DNA of 64,000 nucleotides from the NCBI GenBank assembly GCA_019054805.1, contig JAHQIY010000021.1, forward strand, positions 797,501-861,500. The letters run 5' to 3'. The translations under genes and the position numbers were made by a program. Positions 37,590-46,721 of this stretch are shown piece after piece. A model generated the notes under the pieces. The model did no database searches and was not told the origin of the DNA. It was given only the letters and a program-made list of their open reading frames with translations. The DNA is from Brachionus manjavacas (lineage: Eukaryota > Rotifera > Eurotatoria > Ploima > Brachionidae). The first letter of the stretch is position 1. Every line of letters starts with the position of its first letter.

Positions 37590-38107
37590 TATTTTGCTTT
37601 AGCTATATATTTATTAGTTTGTTTTTTTACTTTGGTATTTGTTGCATAGCTATTAATATAATTGTGTAAACTTTTTGTAAAATTAAACATTACAATGCGG
37701 TTCATTATTAGTTTATCTAATAAAAACACAAAAATATTGTTGGTTAAAGGTTGTATTTTTATGGTTAAAATAGTATTTTTACCAATATCATTAGCATAAA
37801 AAGTCCATATCATAGGGTGTTTTTTTTCATGCTTAATATAAAGCTTTAATCTTGTATTAGGTACAATTTCTAATAATTTTACTTCTATAGATGCATTTTG
37901 TTTATCAATATTAGTAAAATCTTTCCACCAATTATTAAACTTAGAAATATCTGTAATAATGCTCCATGCAATATCAAATCTAGAATTACTAAAGCTTATT
38001 TGTTTAGTTAAAAAGTTAGATTCGTAACGGTATATGGTAACCACCGAAAACACAATAAACAACAGTGTAGCTATAATAACTACAATTTCAGAAAATACAA
38101 ATGTCAT
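37589..38107 (-). CDS. Membrane-anchored SRPBCC (START-like) domain protein
   Basis: A 172-residue protein with an N-terminal membrane helix (about 5-24) and a polyketide-cyclase/START-like fold. The ISFSNSRFDIAWSIITDIS start, WWKDF and a long C-terminal helix (NRIVMFNFTKSLHNYI) are typical. Such proteins bind lipids or other hydrophobic ligands; no specific ligand can be inferred. Its end overlaps the start of comEC by one base, so the two are co-translated. Confidence 0.6.
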   Translation of the reverse strand: MTFVFSEIVVIIATLLFIVFSVVTIYRYESNFLTKQISFSNSRFDIAWSIITDISKFNNWWKDFTNIDKQNASIEVKLLEIVPNTRLKLYIKHEKKHPMIWTFYANDIGKNTILTIKIQPLTNNIFVFLLDKLIMNRIVMFNFTKSLHNYINSYATNTKVKKQTNKYIAKAK

Positions 38108-38610
38108 ACTTTTTTTAACCTTTTATATAATATCTAATACATTTAATATATATAATAATACATTTACAAAAAAAAGTATAATAGATAAAAAAGTATTGGG
38201 TTAAAGTGTTGGTTTTGTTGGTATTTTTTGGTATATTTGTTGTGTTGGTAAAAATAAAACTAAAATAGTTGTTGCATAAAAAATAAAAAGTGGTAATATA
38301 GATATTAATGTAGTTAGTTTAACAAAGGATGTTTAGCGTTTGGCTTTAAAAGGTTTAAATGTTGGGCATAGAAAGAATATATAGATTTAATAAATATTTA
38401 TTGCGTAATGTATAAAGTATTAAATTTTGTTTTAAGTTATTTTAGCTGGTGTGGTTTAGGCTGTGCTGGTTGTTGTAGCTTATATTAATAGCAAATTTAA
38501 TCTAACAAATCGTAACAGAGAGTTTAATAAATATTGATGTATTTTGTGGTAGTTGTGTTTATTTAATTATTTAGTATATTTAAGTAAAAGCAATTATTAT
38601 TGGATATAAA
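38108..38610. other. rRNA leader region upstream of the 23S gene
   Basis: About 500 AT-rich bases between the SRPBCC gene and the 23S rRNA. I find no 16S sequence, no tRNA and no ORF. A promoter candidate is at 38272-38299, which would give a leader of about 300 bases. Confidence 0.6.
38272..38299 (+). promoter_or_regulatory. Candidate promoter of the 23S-5S operon
   Basis: TTGCAT (38272-38277) and TAATAT (38294-38299) with a 16-base spacer. It is the best match in the region, but other AT-rich boxes closer to the gene cannot be excluded. Confidence 0.35.
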
Positions 38611-39032
38611 ATCTCAAGTATAAAAGGGCACCCGGTGGATGCCTTGGCACAAATAGGCGATGAAGGACGTGCTAGTCTGCGAAAAGCTTTGGGGAGTTGA
38701 CAAGAAACTGTGATCCAAAGATGTCCGAATGGGGAAACCCAACCAATTAAGGTTACATATTAATTGCAAGGTTAATATGAGCGAACGTAACGAACTGAAA
38801 CATCTAAGTAGTTATAGGAAAAGATATCAAAAGATACTCCGAAAGTAGTGGCGAGCGAAATTGGAAGAGCCGAATACTGTATAAAACTGAACTAGAATTG
38901 TCTGGGAAGGCAAGCCGTAGAGGGTGAAAGCCCCGTATAGGTAAGGAGTTTTATGTGGTTTAAAGTAGGGCGGGACACGAGAAATCCTGTTTGAATGTGG
39001 GGGGACCATCCTCCAAGGCTAAGTACTAATTT

Positions 39033-39080
<48 letters not shown>

Positions 39081-40375
39081 GAGAGGGGAGTGAAATAGAC
39101 CTGAAACCTGGTGCCTACAAGCAGTCAGAGCCGCCGATAAGGTGGTGATGGCGTACCTTTTGTATAATGAATCAGCGAGTTCATGTTGCAAGCGAGCTTA
39201 AGCCGTTAGGTGTAGGCGTAGCGAAAGCGAGTTTTAAAAGAGCGAACAGTTTGCAGTATGAAACCCGAAACCCGAGTGATCTAGTTATGAGCAGGTTGAA
39301 TATAAGGTAACACTTATTGGAGGACCGAACCCACTACTGTTGAAAAAGTAGGGGATGACTTGTGACTAGGGGTGAAAGGCCAATCAAACCGGGAGATAGC
39401 TGGTTCTCCGCGAAAACTATTGAGGTAGTGCGTCACATGAATACCTTGGGGGGTAGAGCACTGGATAGGCTAGGGGGTTCACCGATCTACCAAACCTAAC
39501 CAAACTCCGAATACCTAAGAGTAATATGTGGCAGACAGTCCATGGGTGCTAACGTCCGTGGACGAGAGGGAAACAACCCTGACCTACAGCTAAGGTCCCT
39601 AAATTATAACTAAGTGTGAAAGAATGTGAAAAGACCAAGACAGTCAGGAGGTTGGCTTAGAAGCAGCCATCCTTTAAAGAAAGCGTAATAGCTCACTGAT
39701 CTAGACAAGTTTTTTTGCGTCTAAGATGTAACGGGGCTAAAGTTATATACCGAAGCTTAGGATTAATAGTTTATTGGTTTAAACTATTAGTGGTAGCGGA
39801 GCGTTCCATAGGCCGATGAAGCATGATTGTGAGATTGTGTGGAGGTATTGGAAGTGAGGATGCTGATATGAGTAACGACAAACAAAGTGAGAAACTTTGT
39901 CGCCGTAAATCTAAGGTTTCCTACGCAAGGTTAATCCGCGTAGGGTTAGTCGACCCCTAAGGCGAGGCCAAACGGCGTAGCTGATGGGAATCAGGTTAAT
40001 ATTCCTGAACCTGCTAGAAGTGACGAATTGCTGATGTGGTATGATCTTAAATGGATTGATTGTGCTGCAAAGGTGGTTCCTGGAAATAGCTCTAGCATAA
40101 GATCGTACCGTAAACCGACACAGGTAGATGGGTAGAATATACCAAGGCGCTTGAGAGAATGATGCTGAAGGAACTCGGCAAATTGATCCTGTAACTTCGG
40201 AAGAAGGGATCCCGTTTTGTAGGCAACTATGGGGCGGGGGCACAGAATAGGGGGTAGCGACTGTTTACTTAAAACACAGGGCTCTGCGAACTCGTTAAGA
40301 GGATGTATAGGGTCTGACGCCTGCCCGGTGCTGGAAGGTTAAGGTGAGATGTGAGAGCATTGATCTGAAGCCCCA

Positions 40376-40457
<82 letters not shown>

Positions 40458-40529
40458 CGACTTCCCCACTGTCTCCAGCATCAACTCAGTGAAATTGAAC
40501 TCTCCGTGAAGATGCGGAGTACCCGCGGT

Positions 40530-40561
<32 letters not shown>

Positions 40562-40886
40562 GCTTTACATTGGCATTATGAAAAACATGTGTAGGATAGG
40601 TGGGAGCCTATGAAGGTATATCGCTAGATATACTGGAGGCGTCCTTGAAATACCACCCTTGTTTTTTATGATGTCTAACCTTGGCAAGTGAAACCTTGTT
40701 GGGGACAGTGTATGGTGGGTAGTTTGACTGGGGCGGTCGCCTCCCAAAGAGTAACGGAGGTGTGCGACGGTAGGCTTAGGTTGGTCGGAAATCAACTGGT
40801 AAGTGCAATGGCAAAAGCCTGCCTGACTGCGACAAAGACATTTGGAGCAGAGACGAAAGTCGGTCATAGTGATCCGGTGGTTCCAC

Positions 40887-40940
<54 letters not shown>

Positions 40941-40989
40941 ACCGCCCAAGAGTTCAAATCGACGGCGGTGTTTGGCACCTCGATGTCGA

Positions 40990-41027
<38 letters not shown>

Positions 41028-41125
41028 TGGCTGTTCGCCAATTAAAGTGGTACGTGAGTTGGGTTTAGAACGTCGTGAGACAGTTCGGTCCCTATCTGCC
41101 GTGGGCGCAAGATATTTGAGAGGAT

Positions 41126-41157
<32 letters not shown>

Positions 41158-41368
41158 CACCTCTGGTGTTCCTGTTGTTACGCCAGTAGCATTGCAGGGT
41201 AGCTATGTGCGGGAAAGATAACTGCTGAAAGCATCTAAGCAGGAAACTTGCCTCAAGATAAGATATCTCTATAAGAATCGTTGTAGACTACGACGTTGAT
41301 AGGTTGGGTGTGTAAGTGTAGTAATATATTTAGCTAACCAATACTAATTGTTCTAAAGGCTTGAGATT
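38611..41368 (+). rRNA. rrl: 23S ribosomal RNA
   Basis: Universal 23S segments are present in order: GGTGGATGCC near the 5' end, GGTCCTAAGGTAGCGAAATT (40402-40421), AGACGGAAAGACCCCGTG and GGATAACAGGCTGAT, then the sarcin/ricin loop AGTACGAGAGGACCGG. Ends are set by the terminal stem AAATCTCAAG (38609-38618) pairing with CTTGAGATTT (41360-41369). Length is about 2,758 nt, with no intervening sequence. The frames on both strands here are not genes. Confidence 0.97.
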
Positions 41369-41503
41369 TATATCTAATAATAAATGCTTTATTGGGTATA
41401 ATAGATAAGCAATAAATAAAAGACTTGAAGTTATGAGAGTTGTTATTATTTATTATGATAAAAATATTTAAAAACTATATATTCTTTTTGTTATCTAACT
41501 AAG

Positions 41504-41622
41504 TGGTTTGGTGACCATAGCAATAGTGCAACACTTGATTCCATACCGAACTCAGCAGTGAAACCTTTTAGCGCCGATTGTACTGTGTCTTAAGGCACGG
41601 AAGAGAAGGTCGTTGCCAAACC
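41504..41622 (+). rRNA. rrf: 5S ribosomal RNA
   Basis: GGTTTGGTGACCATAGCA at the 5' side, the CCATACCGAACTCAG loop and GGTCGTTGCCAAACC at the 3' side form a standard 5S fold. The mature ends are enclosed by a longer processing stem, CTAACTAA (from 41496) with TTAGTTAG. It lies about 135 bases after the 23S gene; ends are approximate by a few bases. Confidence 0.93.
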
Positions 41623-41717
41623 TCTTAGTTAGATAGCAACTTTTGTTAAGCTAGTTATGTTATCTGTGGTTAATGTTGCAAAACATTATAAATAAACAAA
41701 AAAATCAAAAAAAATCT

Positions 41718-41745
41718 TTGCTTAAATAAAAAAAAGTGTTATAAT
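41718..41745 (+). promoter_or_regulatory. Strong promoter of a candidate RNA gene
   Basis: TTGCTT (41718-41723), 16-base A-rich spacer, TATAAT (41740-41745). There is no start codon with a ribosome site in the following 240 bases. Confidence 0.6.
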
Positions 41746-41751
41746 AATTTT

Positions 41752-42003
41752 GCAAGGGCGTGGTTTTATTAAACCAACAACAAGGCAAATAAAACAAGGC
41801 AATAATTACGCCACTGTAATAAGTAAGTACAGTAAGTATTTTATAAAACAAAGCTTAAAACACGCTTTTATTTATTAAATATTTATAGATTTTAGGTTTA
41901 GGTTATACTTATACTACTTAACAAACCTAACTATAATAGTATTTTTAAAGTTTTATTGCCTCCTTTTAATCCCTGTAGTTAACTCTACAGGGATATTTTT
42001 TTG
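41752..42003 (+). ncRNA. Candidate structured non-coding RNA of about 245 nt
   Basis: The stretch from a good promoter to a good terminator contains no credible ORF but several complementary segments. AGGCAATAA (41797-41805) pairs with TTATTGCCT (41953-41961), enclosing 147 bases. TTAGGTTT (41892-41899) pairs with AAACCTAA (41923-41930), and ACTGTA (41813-41818) with TACAGT (41828-41833). It lacks the conserved cores of RNase P RNA, SRP RNA and tmRNA as far as I can see. A long closed rod would fit a 6S-like RNA, but I cannot assign a family. Confidence 0.45.
41969..42003 (+). terminator. Rho-independent terminator before gpt
   Basis: ATCCCTGTAG and CTACAGGGAT form a ten-base stem around TTAACT (41969-41994), followed by a T-rich tail. 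It is the strongest hairpin in the region and ends the transcript from 41752 or the rRNA operon. Confidence 0.85.
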
Positions 42004-42025
42004 CTAAAAAATCTAAATTAATGTG

Positions 42026-42053
42026 TTGATTATTTTTTTAGTAGTGCTATAAT
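42026..42053 (+). promoter_or_regulatory. Promoter of gpt
   Basis: TTGATT (42026-42031) and TATAAT (42048-42053) separated by 16 bases. The transcript would start about 32 bases before the ATG. No Shine-Dalgarno sequence is visible in that short leader. Confidence 0.6.
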
Positions 42054-42091
42054 ATTTAAATTTAAAATATCAATTCAATAATTTAACAACA

Positions 42092-42550
42092 ATGTCTTAT
42101 ATTAATAAAACTAAACTAACGTGGAACGAAATAACTAACGATAGTATTACATTAGCAAAAACAATAAAAAACGAATCACCAATTATAGCAGGAATAGTTT
42201 GTGTAACTCGTGGCGGGTTGGTAGCAAGTGGTTTGCTAAGTAACTTATTAAATGTTAAGCAAATAGATTTATTGTGTATGTCTAGCTATAATCATGAAGA
42301 GCAAAAACAAAGCCTGCTAAATGTTTTACTAGAACCTAACATAGCAAAACAAACTTTAGGTGAAAATTGGATTGTAATAGATGAACTAGTAGATACTGGC
42401 AAAAGTATTGATTATGTTAAAAAAATTCTGCCAAAAGCTAAAGTATATGCTTTATATAGTAAGCTATTAAATTGTAAAAACTTAGATGGATTTGTTAAAT
42501 ATTACGAAAAAGATACTTGGTTGGAGTTTCCTTGGGAATTAGAGTTGTAA
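42092..42550 (+). CDS. gpt: Xanthine-guanine phosphoribosyltransferase
   Basis: Salvages guanine and xanthine to GMP and XMP. The 152 residues align along their length with E. coli Gpt: VTRGGLVASGLL, the SSYNHEEQ segment, the PRPP loop VIDELVDTGKS and the ending DTWLEFPWEL. It differs from the Hpt-type enzyme at 13255, so the organism can salvage both classes of 6-oxopurine. It has its own promoter, and an unknown small gene follows after four bases. Confidence 0.92.
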   Translation: MSYINKTKLTWNEITNDSITLAKTIKNESPIIAGIVCVTRGGLVASGLLSNLLNVKQIDLLCMSSYNHEEQKQSLLNVLLEPNIAKQTLGENWIVIDELVDTGKSIDYVKKILPKAKVYALYSKLLNCKNLDGFVKYYEKDTWLEFPWELEL

Positions 42551-42554
42551 AATA

Positions 42555-42932
42555 ATGTGGTATTTAAAAAGATATAAAAGCATTATAGTTGCAATTTTTT
42601 TATTAGCTATAACTGCTTTTATTACCTTTAATTACACGCCTAAAAGCCAAGTAGATAAACACACTGCAGAACTAATTTGCGCTAAATTAGTTTATACCAA
42701 TATATCTAAAGATTTTAAAATTACCAAAATAGAGTTTGATAACAAGTTTAAGTTAAATCAAACTAAAATTGTGCTATATATTACATTTTTAAACGGAAAA
42801 AAAACTACATCAGACTGTATTTTTTATAATAAAATTACAAAAAATAAAATTAAAGTTATACAAGCATTATTAGTTAATAACAAAGGGTTTTTGCTAGTAT
42901 TAGAGAACTTATTTGTTGAATACAATAAATAA
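42555..42932 (+). CDS. Small single-pass membrane protein of unknown function
   Basis: A 125-residue protein with one N-terminal membrane helix (about 9-27) preceded by positive charges, so the rest is probably periplasmic. The soluble part contains two cysteines (in ELICAKL and SDCIFY) and alternating beta-like strands. No family is recognised. It starts four bases after gpt and is probably co-transcribed. Confidence 0.5.
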   Translation: MWYLKRYKSIIVAIFLLAITAFITFNYTPKSQVDKHTAELICAKLVYTNISKDFKITKIEFDNKFKLNQTKIVLYITFLNGKKTTSDCIFYNKITKNKIKVIQALLVNNKGFLLVLENLFVEYNK

Positions 42933-43119
42933 ATAATACAATTAGTATTTGTTTTTTTTATAGTTTATGTTATTATGATTTATAATGCTTTATAAAAATA
43001 TTTTAAAATATAATTATAATTTAATTACATTTTATTGTATAATTAAATTATATGTTTTATATTTATAATTTACAATAAATTAAAGCTAAAAGAAAAACAC
43101 AATAAACAGGTAGAAGTTC

Positions 43120-45627
43120 ATGATATACGATAGGAATTTAAAAGTAAATTTCTTTCCTTTACATTTTATAATTAGTTTTGTAACTTTTTTAGTGTTAGTT
43201 ACTGTATTTAGAGATACAGTTTACACTTATATGTCGTCAAATATATATTTAAATGGCTTAATTATAGTTTTGTTTGTAGTTGCCATGGTATGGATTTTTG
43301 GCGTATTGGCTTATTATAGAAAAAGTGCAAAGGTTTTATCTATGTTGCTTTCTTATTCAGCTAAGGGAGCTTCAGCCACTAAAGGTAAAGGCGATAAGAA
43401 AACATATAAAGAGTCTAATATGGGGCAAAGAAAAGTATCTGAGATTGCTTCTGCTATATCCGGAACTTTAATAGACAGTCCTGCTATATCTAAAGCTTTG
43501 GCTCTTTCCACAAGAAACGGTGTTGTTGAGTTAACATCTTACGATTCTAGCACTATTTTAGAATATGTAGAAGATAATGGAAATAGAGTTTTAGGTTTAA
43601 GTAAGTTTTTAACCAGTTTGTTTACCATGTTAGGTTTGTTAGGTACCTTTTTAGGTTTGTTGCAAGCTATTGATGGTGTTGGTAAGGCGTTAGCTGCTTT
43701 AAGTAATATACAAAACGTAGATATTTTGGGTTTCGTTAAGTTGTTAGCAGATCCTTTGCAAGGTATGTCGGTAGCGTTTTCAACATCTTTGTTTGGTTTG
43801 GTTGCGGCTTTGTTTGGTAACTATGGTAACTTTGTTGCTTCAACTTCTTTGTCTACTTTTAGTTTTAAGTTAAAAAATGTTTTATCTGCTAATGTAGGTA
43901 TTGCTTCTATAGATCATAACCGAATCGAAGCTAAAGATATTTTGTTGGCTTTAGATGATTCTTTTAATAAATTATACATGGGTTTGTCTGATAGATTGGA
44001 TGTGTTATCTGACAGTATAATTTCTATGGTAAAAGGTATTGCTAGAACAAATGAAAGACAAGAGAAAGTGTTTGAAGTTGTATTAGATAATTTCGAATCT
44101 TTAGAGGTTGCTATTAACAATATAGCTACAGTTGTAGATTTACCAGATGAAATTAGAAAGATCTCTGAAGATAATGCAGATGAAATGAAAAATTATTGGT
44201 CTACAAGTATTTTACCAGTGTTAGAAGATATTGCTTATGATTCTAATATGTCGGCAAAAGCAAGCGATGTTATTGCTTCAAACACAACAGATGTTTCTGC
44301 AGTAGTTTCTGATATGGCGGATGTTGTAGATGGTATGTCTGAGCAATTGGTAACAACTAGTGATGATATGTTAAGAGCGGTTGATACTTTCTCTGATTTA
44401 AGTGAAGACCTAAGAGAGGATATGGCTGGTTTAAGGGGTACTTTTGAAGGATTTGCTTCTAATACTACCGATATTATTCAATCTTTTGATGATACTATTA
44501 ATAAAGTTGCAGATGCAGGTATTATGTTAGAAAATTTAGATAGAACTATTTATGATTTATCTAACACTGTAGCTGACAACACTAATGCTTTAACCGATAG
44601 TACGGCTCAATCTTTAGATTCTGTTAATAGCGTGTATACTTTAATAGATAGAGTGGATGCTTTAAATGATGATTTAAAGGTGCAAGTTACAGGCTTAGCA
44701 GATGAAATTGGTGGCTTGGCTGATGATGTTAAAGATGGCGTGGCTGATTTAACAGATGAAGTTAAAAATAGCATTACTGGGTTAACTAACGAAGTTCAGG
44801 ATAGTGTTAAAGATTTAACCGATTCTATGAAAGACAGTATTGATGATGTAGTTGCAGAGGTTTCTGCGTTAAACAAAGATTTTGTTTCTCAGGTTGACGG
44901 CTTAGTAGTTGAAATTGGTGGGTTAGCCGATGATGTTAAAGATAGCGTTAAAGTTTTAGGCGATGACGTTAAAGATAGCATTGAAGGGTTAACAGACGAG
45001 GTTCAAAGCAGTGTAACCGCATTAACAAACGAAGTTCAAGATAGTGTTAAAGATTTAACAGATGAAGTAAGAACAAGTGTAGATGGTTTAATTGCAGAAG
45101 TTGGTAACCTAAACGATGGAGTTAACTCTAGAATTGATTCTTTAGTAGAAGGTATATCTAATAGTTTTGTGGGCGTAGAGGAATCTATTAATAATTTAAT
45201 TGCTCAAGGACAAGATGCGGTAGATGTTGTTGTGGAAAAAATGACAGCGTTGCAAGAAGATGTTGTTGCTGGTAATTCACAGCTAGCAAATGATACATTG
45301 GCTAATTTAGAGAATCTACAAGCTACTTTAAACGAGATGGTAGACAGCTTTACTAATTCTTTAAATGAAGTTTACGCAATAGATAGAATGGATAACATAC
45401 TAAATTTAGTATCTAATATTAACGATGTAAGTACAAACGCTTATAATTCTATGGTTGAAACCTTGGGGGCTTTACAGTCTCAAAGTTTAGACGCCAATGA
45501 TAGACTAGATGTTATAGCTACTGTAGTTGATGCGTTAATAACAGAAATTTTAAACTCTAGAGATGTTACACAATCTATTTTAGATGTTGTTGCTAGTGGC
45601 AATGATTTAGCTAAAGTTGAAGAGTAA
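43120..45627 (+). CDS. MotA/TolQ/ExbB-like proton-channel protein with long coiled-coil tail
   Basis: The N-terminal part has four likely membrane helices (about 14-32, 43-66, 162-184 and 215-240). It carries the family segments LGLLGTFLGLLQAI and PLQGMSVAFSTSLFGLVAALFG. From about residue 290 to the end it is predicted alpha-helical, Asp/Val/Ser-rich. Residues 521-690 are built from 11-residue repeats such as LTDEVKNSITG and LTNEVQDSVKD, a hendecad coiled coil. The 835-residue length far exceeds MotA or ExbB and recalls SiiA/B-type and ZorA proteins, whose tails project into the cell. The next gene encodes the expected MotB/OmpA-like partner. Confidence 0.8.
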   Translation: MIYDRNLKVNFFPLHFIISFVTFLVLVTVFRDTVYTYMSSNIYLNGLIIVLFVVAMVWIFGVLAYYRKSAKVLSMLLSYSAKGASATKGKGDKKTYKESNMGQRKVSEIASAISGTLIDSPAISKALALSTRNGVVELTSYDSSTILEYVEDNGNRVLGLSKFLTSLFTMLGLLGTFLGLLQAIDGVGKALAALSNIQNVDILGFVKLLADPLQGMSVAFSTSLFGLVAALFGNYGNFVASTSLSTFSFKLKNVLSANVGIASIDHNRIEAKDILLALDDSFNKLYMGLSDRLDVLSDSIISMVKGIARTNERQEKVFEVVLDNFESLEVAINNIATVVDLPDEIRKISEDNADEMKNYWSTSILPVLEDIAYDSNMSAKASDVIASNTTDVSAVVSDMADVVDGMSEQLVTTSDDMLRAVDTFSDLSEDLREDMAGLRGTFEGFASNTTDIIQSFDDTINKVADAGIMLENLDRTIYDLSNTVADNTNALTDSTAQSLDSVNSVYTLIDRVDALNDDLKVQVTGLADEIGGLADDVKDGVADLTDEVKNSITGLTNEVQDSVKDLTDSMKDSIDDVVAEVSALNKDFVSQVDGLVVEIGGLADDVKDSVKVLGDDVKDSIEGLTDEVQSSVTALTNEVQDSVKDLTDEVRTSVDGLIAEVGNLNDGVNSRIDSLVEGISNSFVGVEESINNLIAQGQDAVDVVVEKMTALQEDVVAGNSQLANDTLANLENLQATLNEMVDSFTNSLNEVYAIDRMDNILNLVSNINDVSTNAYNSMVETLGALQSQSLDANDRLDVIATVVDALITEILNSRDVTQSILDVVASGNDLAKVEE

Positions 45628-45665
45628 AATATAAGTTTTAATAGTAAATTATATGTAGTATATAA

Positions 45666-46721
45666 ATGGCAAAAGTAAAAGAAAATTTTGATGAAGCAAG
45701 TACGCAAGCTTGGCCTAGCTTTGTGGATATTATGTCCTCTACAATTGTTGTGCTTTTATTTGCACTACTAATTGTGGTAATAGTGTTAAGTGTGTCTACA
45801 GTTTCTTCTTCTGTTGGTACTCAACGAGACGAGTCTTCTCCTTCTGAAGTGTTTTCACAGTCGGATGTATTGGGTGAGTTTAGAGCTGAGTTTCAAAAAG
45901 TTTTAATTATAGCTAACCCTTCTTTACGCAGAAGAATGGAGATTGAAACACAAGACCCTGCTTATATAGAGCCAGATTCTAGTGTGTACTCTCCGGTTGA
46001 GTCTGAGGTTGATAAGCCTAAACCGGTTGAAGAACCAGGTGAAAGCACTAAGCAAATTTTAGGGGATATACCTAAAGAGATTGATTCTAAGTCTTCTGAA
46101 GTGTTAAAAGAGCTTTTAATTGTACAGCGTGATGTTATAGAGCAACAAAGAAAAGTGATAGAGCAACAAAGTAAAGAAATAGAAGAAACCACTAGAGAGT
46201 ATCAAAGTTTATTGTCTTTAGTTACTAAAGAGCAAGAAGTTGAGGATATTAGGCAAGATATTACTCCTAAAGAAAATCAAGCTAACTTTATAGATACTTT
46301 GCAAACACAAAGTAGGGTTGGTGGTCCGCAAGAAGATCCTAACGGTGCCACTAGGTATGCTTTAAATGATTCTTCGCAGTTAGCTACTCCGGTTATGGTT
46401 GTTCCTAGTGAAGAGAGCATTGTTGTTAAGTTTACCGACAATAGTCCTTTTTTGTTAGAAGAAAGTTATGAGTTGTTAAAAGAACAGTTGCAGCAAAGAA
46501 TTTCAAGCTTAAATAATGGTTCTGAAGTTATGTTAGAGGCAAAAATGAGTGATTTTGCTGTTTCGCAAGCAGAATCGCAAAAGGTGGCTGTGGATAGGCT
46601 GTTAGTAATACGTTCTTTATTACTAGATCTTGGCGTTTCTGCTAAGAATATAAAATTAAAAACATTAGATAAAAAAGATGATGAGCAGGAAGAAGATTAT
46701 GGTTTTGTTTCAATTAAATAG
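45666..46721 (+). CDS. MotB/OmpA-like peptidoglycan-anchoring channel partner
   Basis: A 351-residue protein. Its single helix (about 24-44) is preceded by WPSFVD, where Asp21 matches the proton-carrying Asp of MotB/ExbD/TolR proteins. A variable Glu/Pro/Gln-rich linker with a coiled coil (about 150-195) leads to a degenerate OmpA-like domain (about 250-345) ending in RLLVIRSLLLDLGVSAKNI. It would sit in the inner membrane with the C-domain in the periplasm on the cell wall. It starts 38 bases after the channel gene and overlaps the following TolC-like gene by 44 bases. Confidence 0.8.
   Translation: MAKVKENFDEASTQAWPSFVDIMSSTIVVLLFALLIVVIVLSVSTVSSSVGTQRDESSPSEVFSQSDVLGEFRAEFQKVLIIANPSLRRRMEIETQDPAYIEPDSSVYSPVESEVDKPKPVEEPGESTKQILGDIPKEIDSKSSEVLKELLIVQRDVIEQQRKVIEQQSKEIEETTREYQSLLSLVTKEQEVEDIRQDITPKENQANFIDTLQTQSRVGGPQEDPNGATRYALNDSSQLATPVMVVPSEESIVVKFTDNSPFLLEESYELLKEQLQQRISSLNNGSEVMLEAKMSDFAVSQAESQKVAVDRLLVIRSLLLDLGVSAKNIKLKTLDKKDDEQEEDYGFVSIK

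Larger units (their letters stand above)
41623..42091. other. Region between 5S rRNA and gpt
   Basis: 469 bases with no ORF. It holds a strong promoter (41718-41745), a structured stretch ending in a terminator (41969-42003) and then a separate promoter for gpt (42026-42053). The first two delimit the candidate RNA gene listed separately. Confidence 0.6.

Noticed and set aside
38827..41202. Several short frames on both strands
   Set aside because: They lie entirely inside the 23S rRNA gene.
43120..46721. Zorya (ZorA-ZorB) anti-phage system
   Set aside because: The channel pair has the right general build, but no zorC/zorD, helicase or nuclease gene is adjacent and the operon continues into a TolC-like gene and a giant surface protein. 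Kept only as an alternative.
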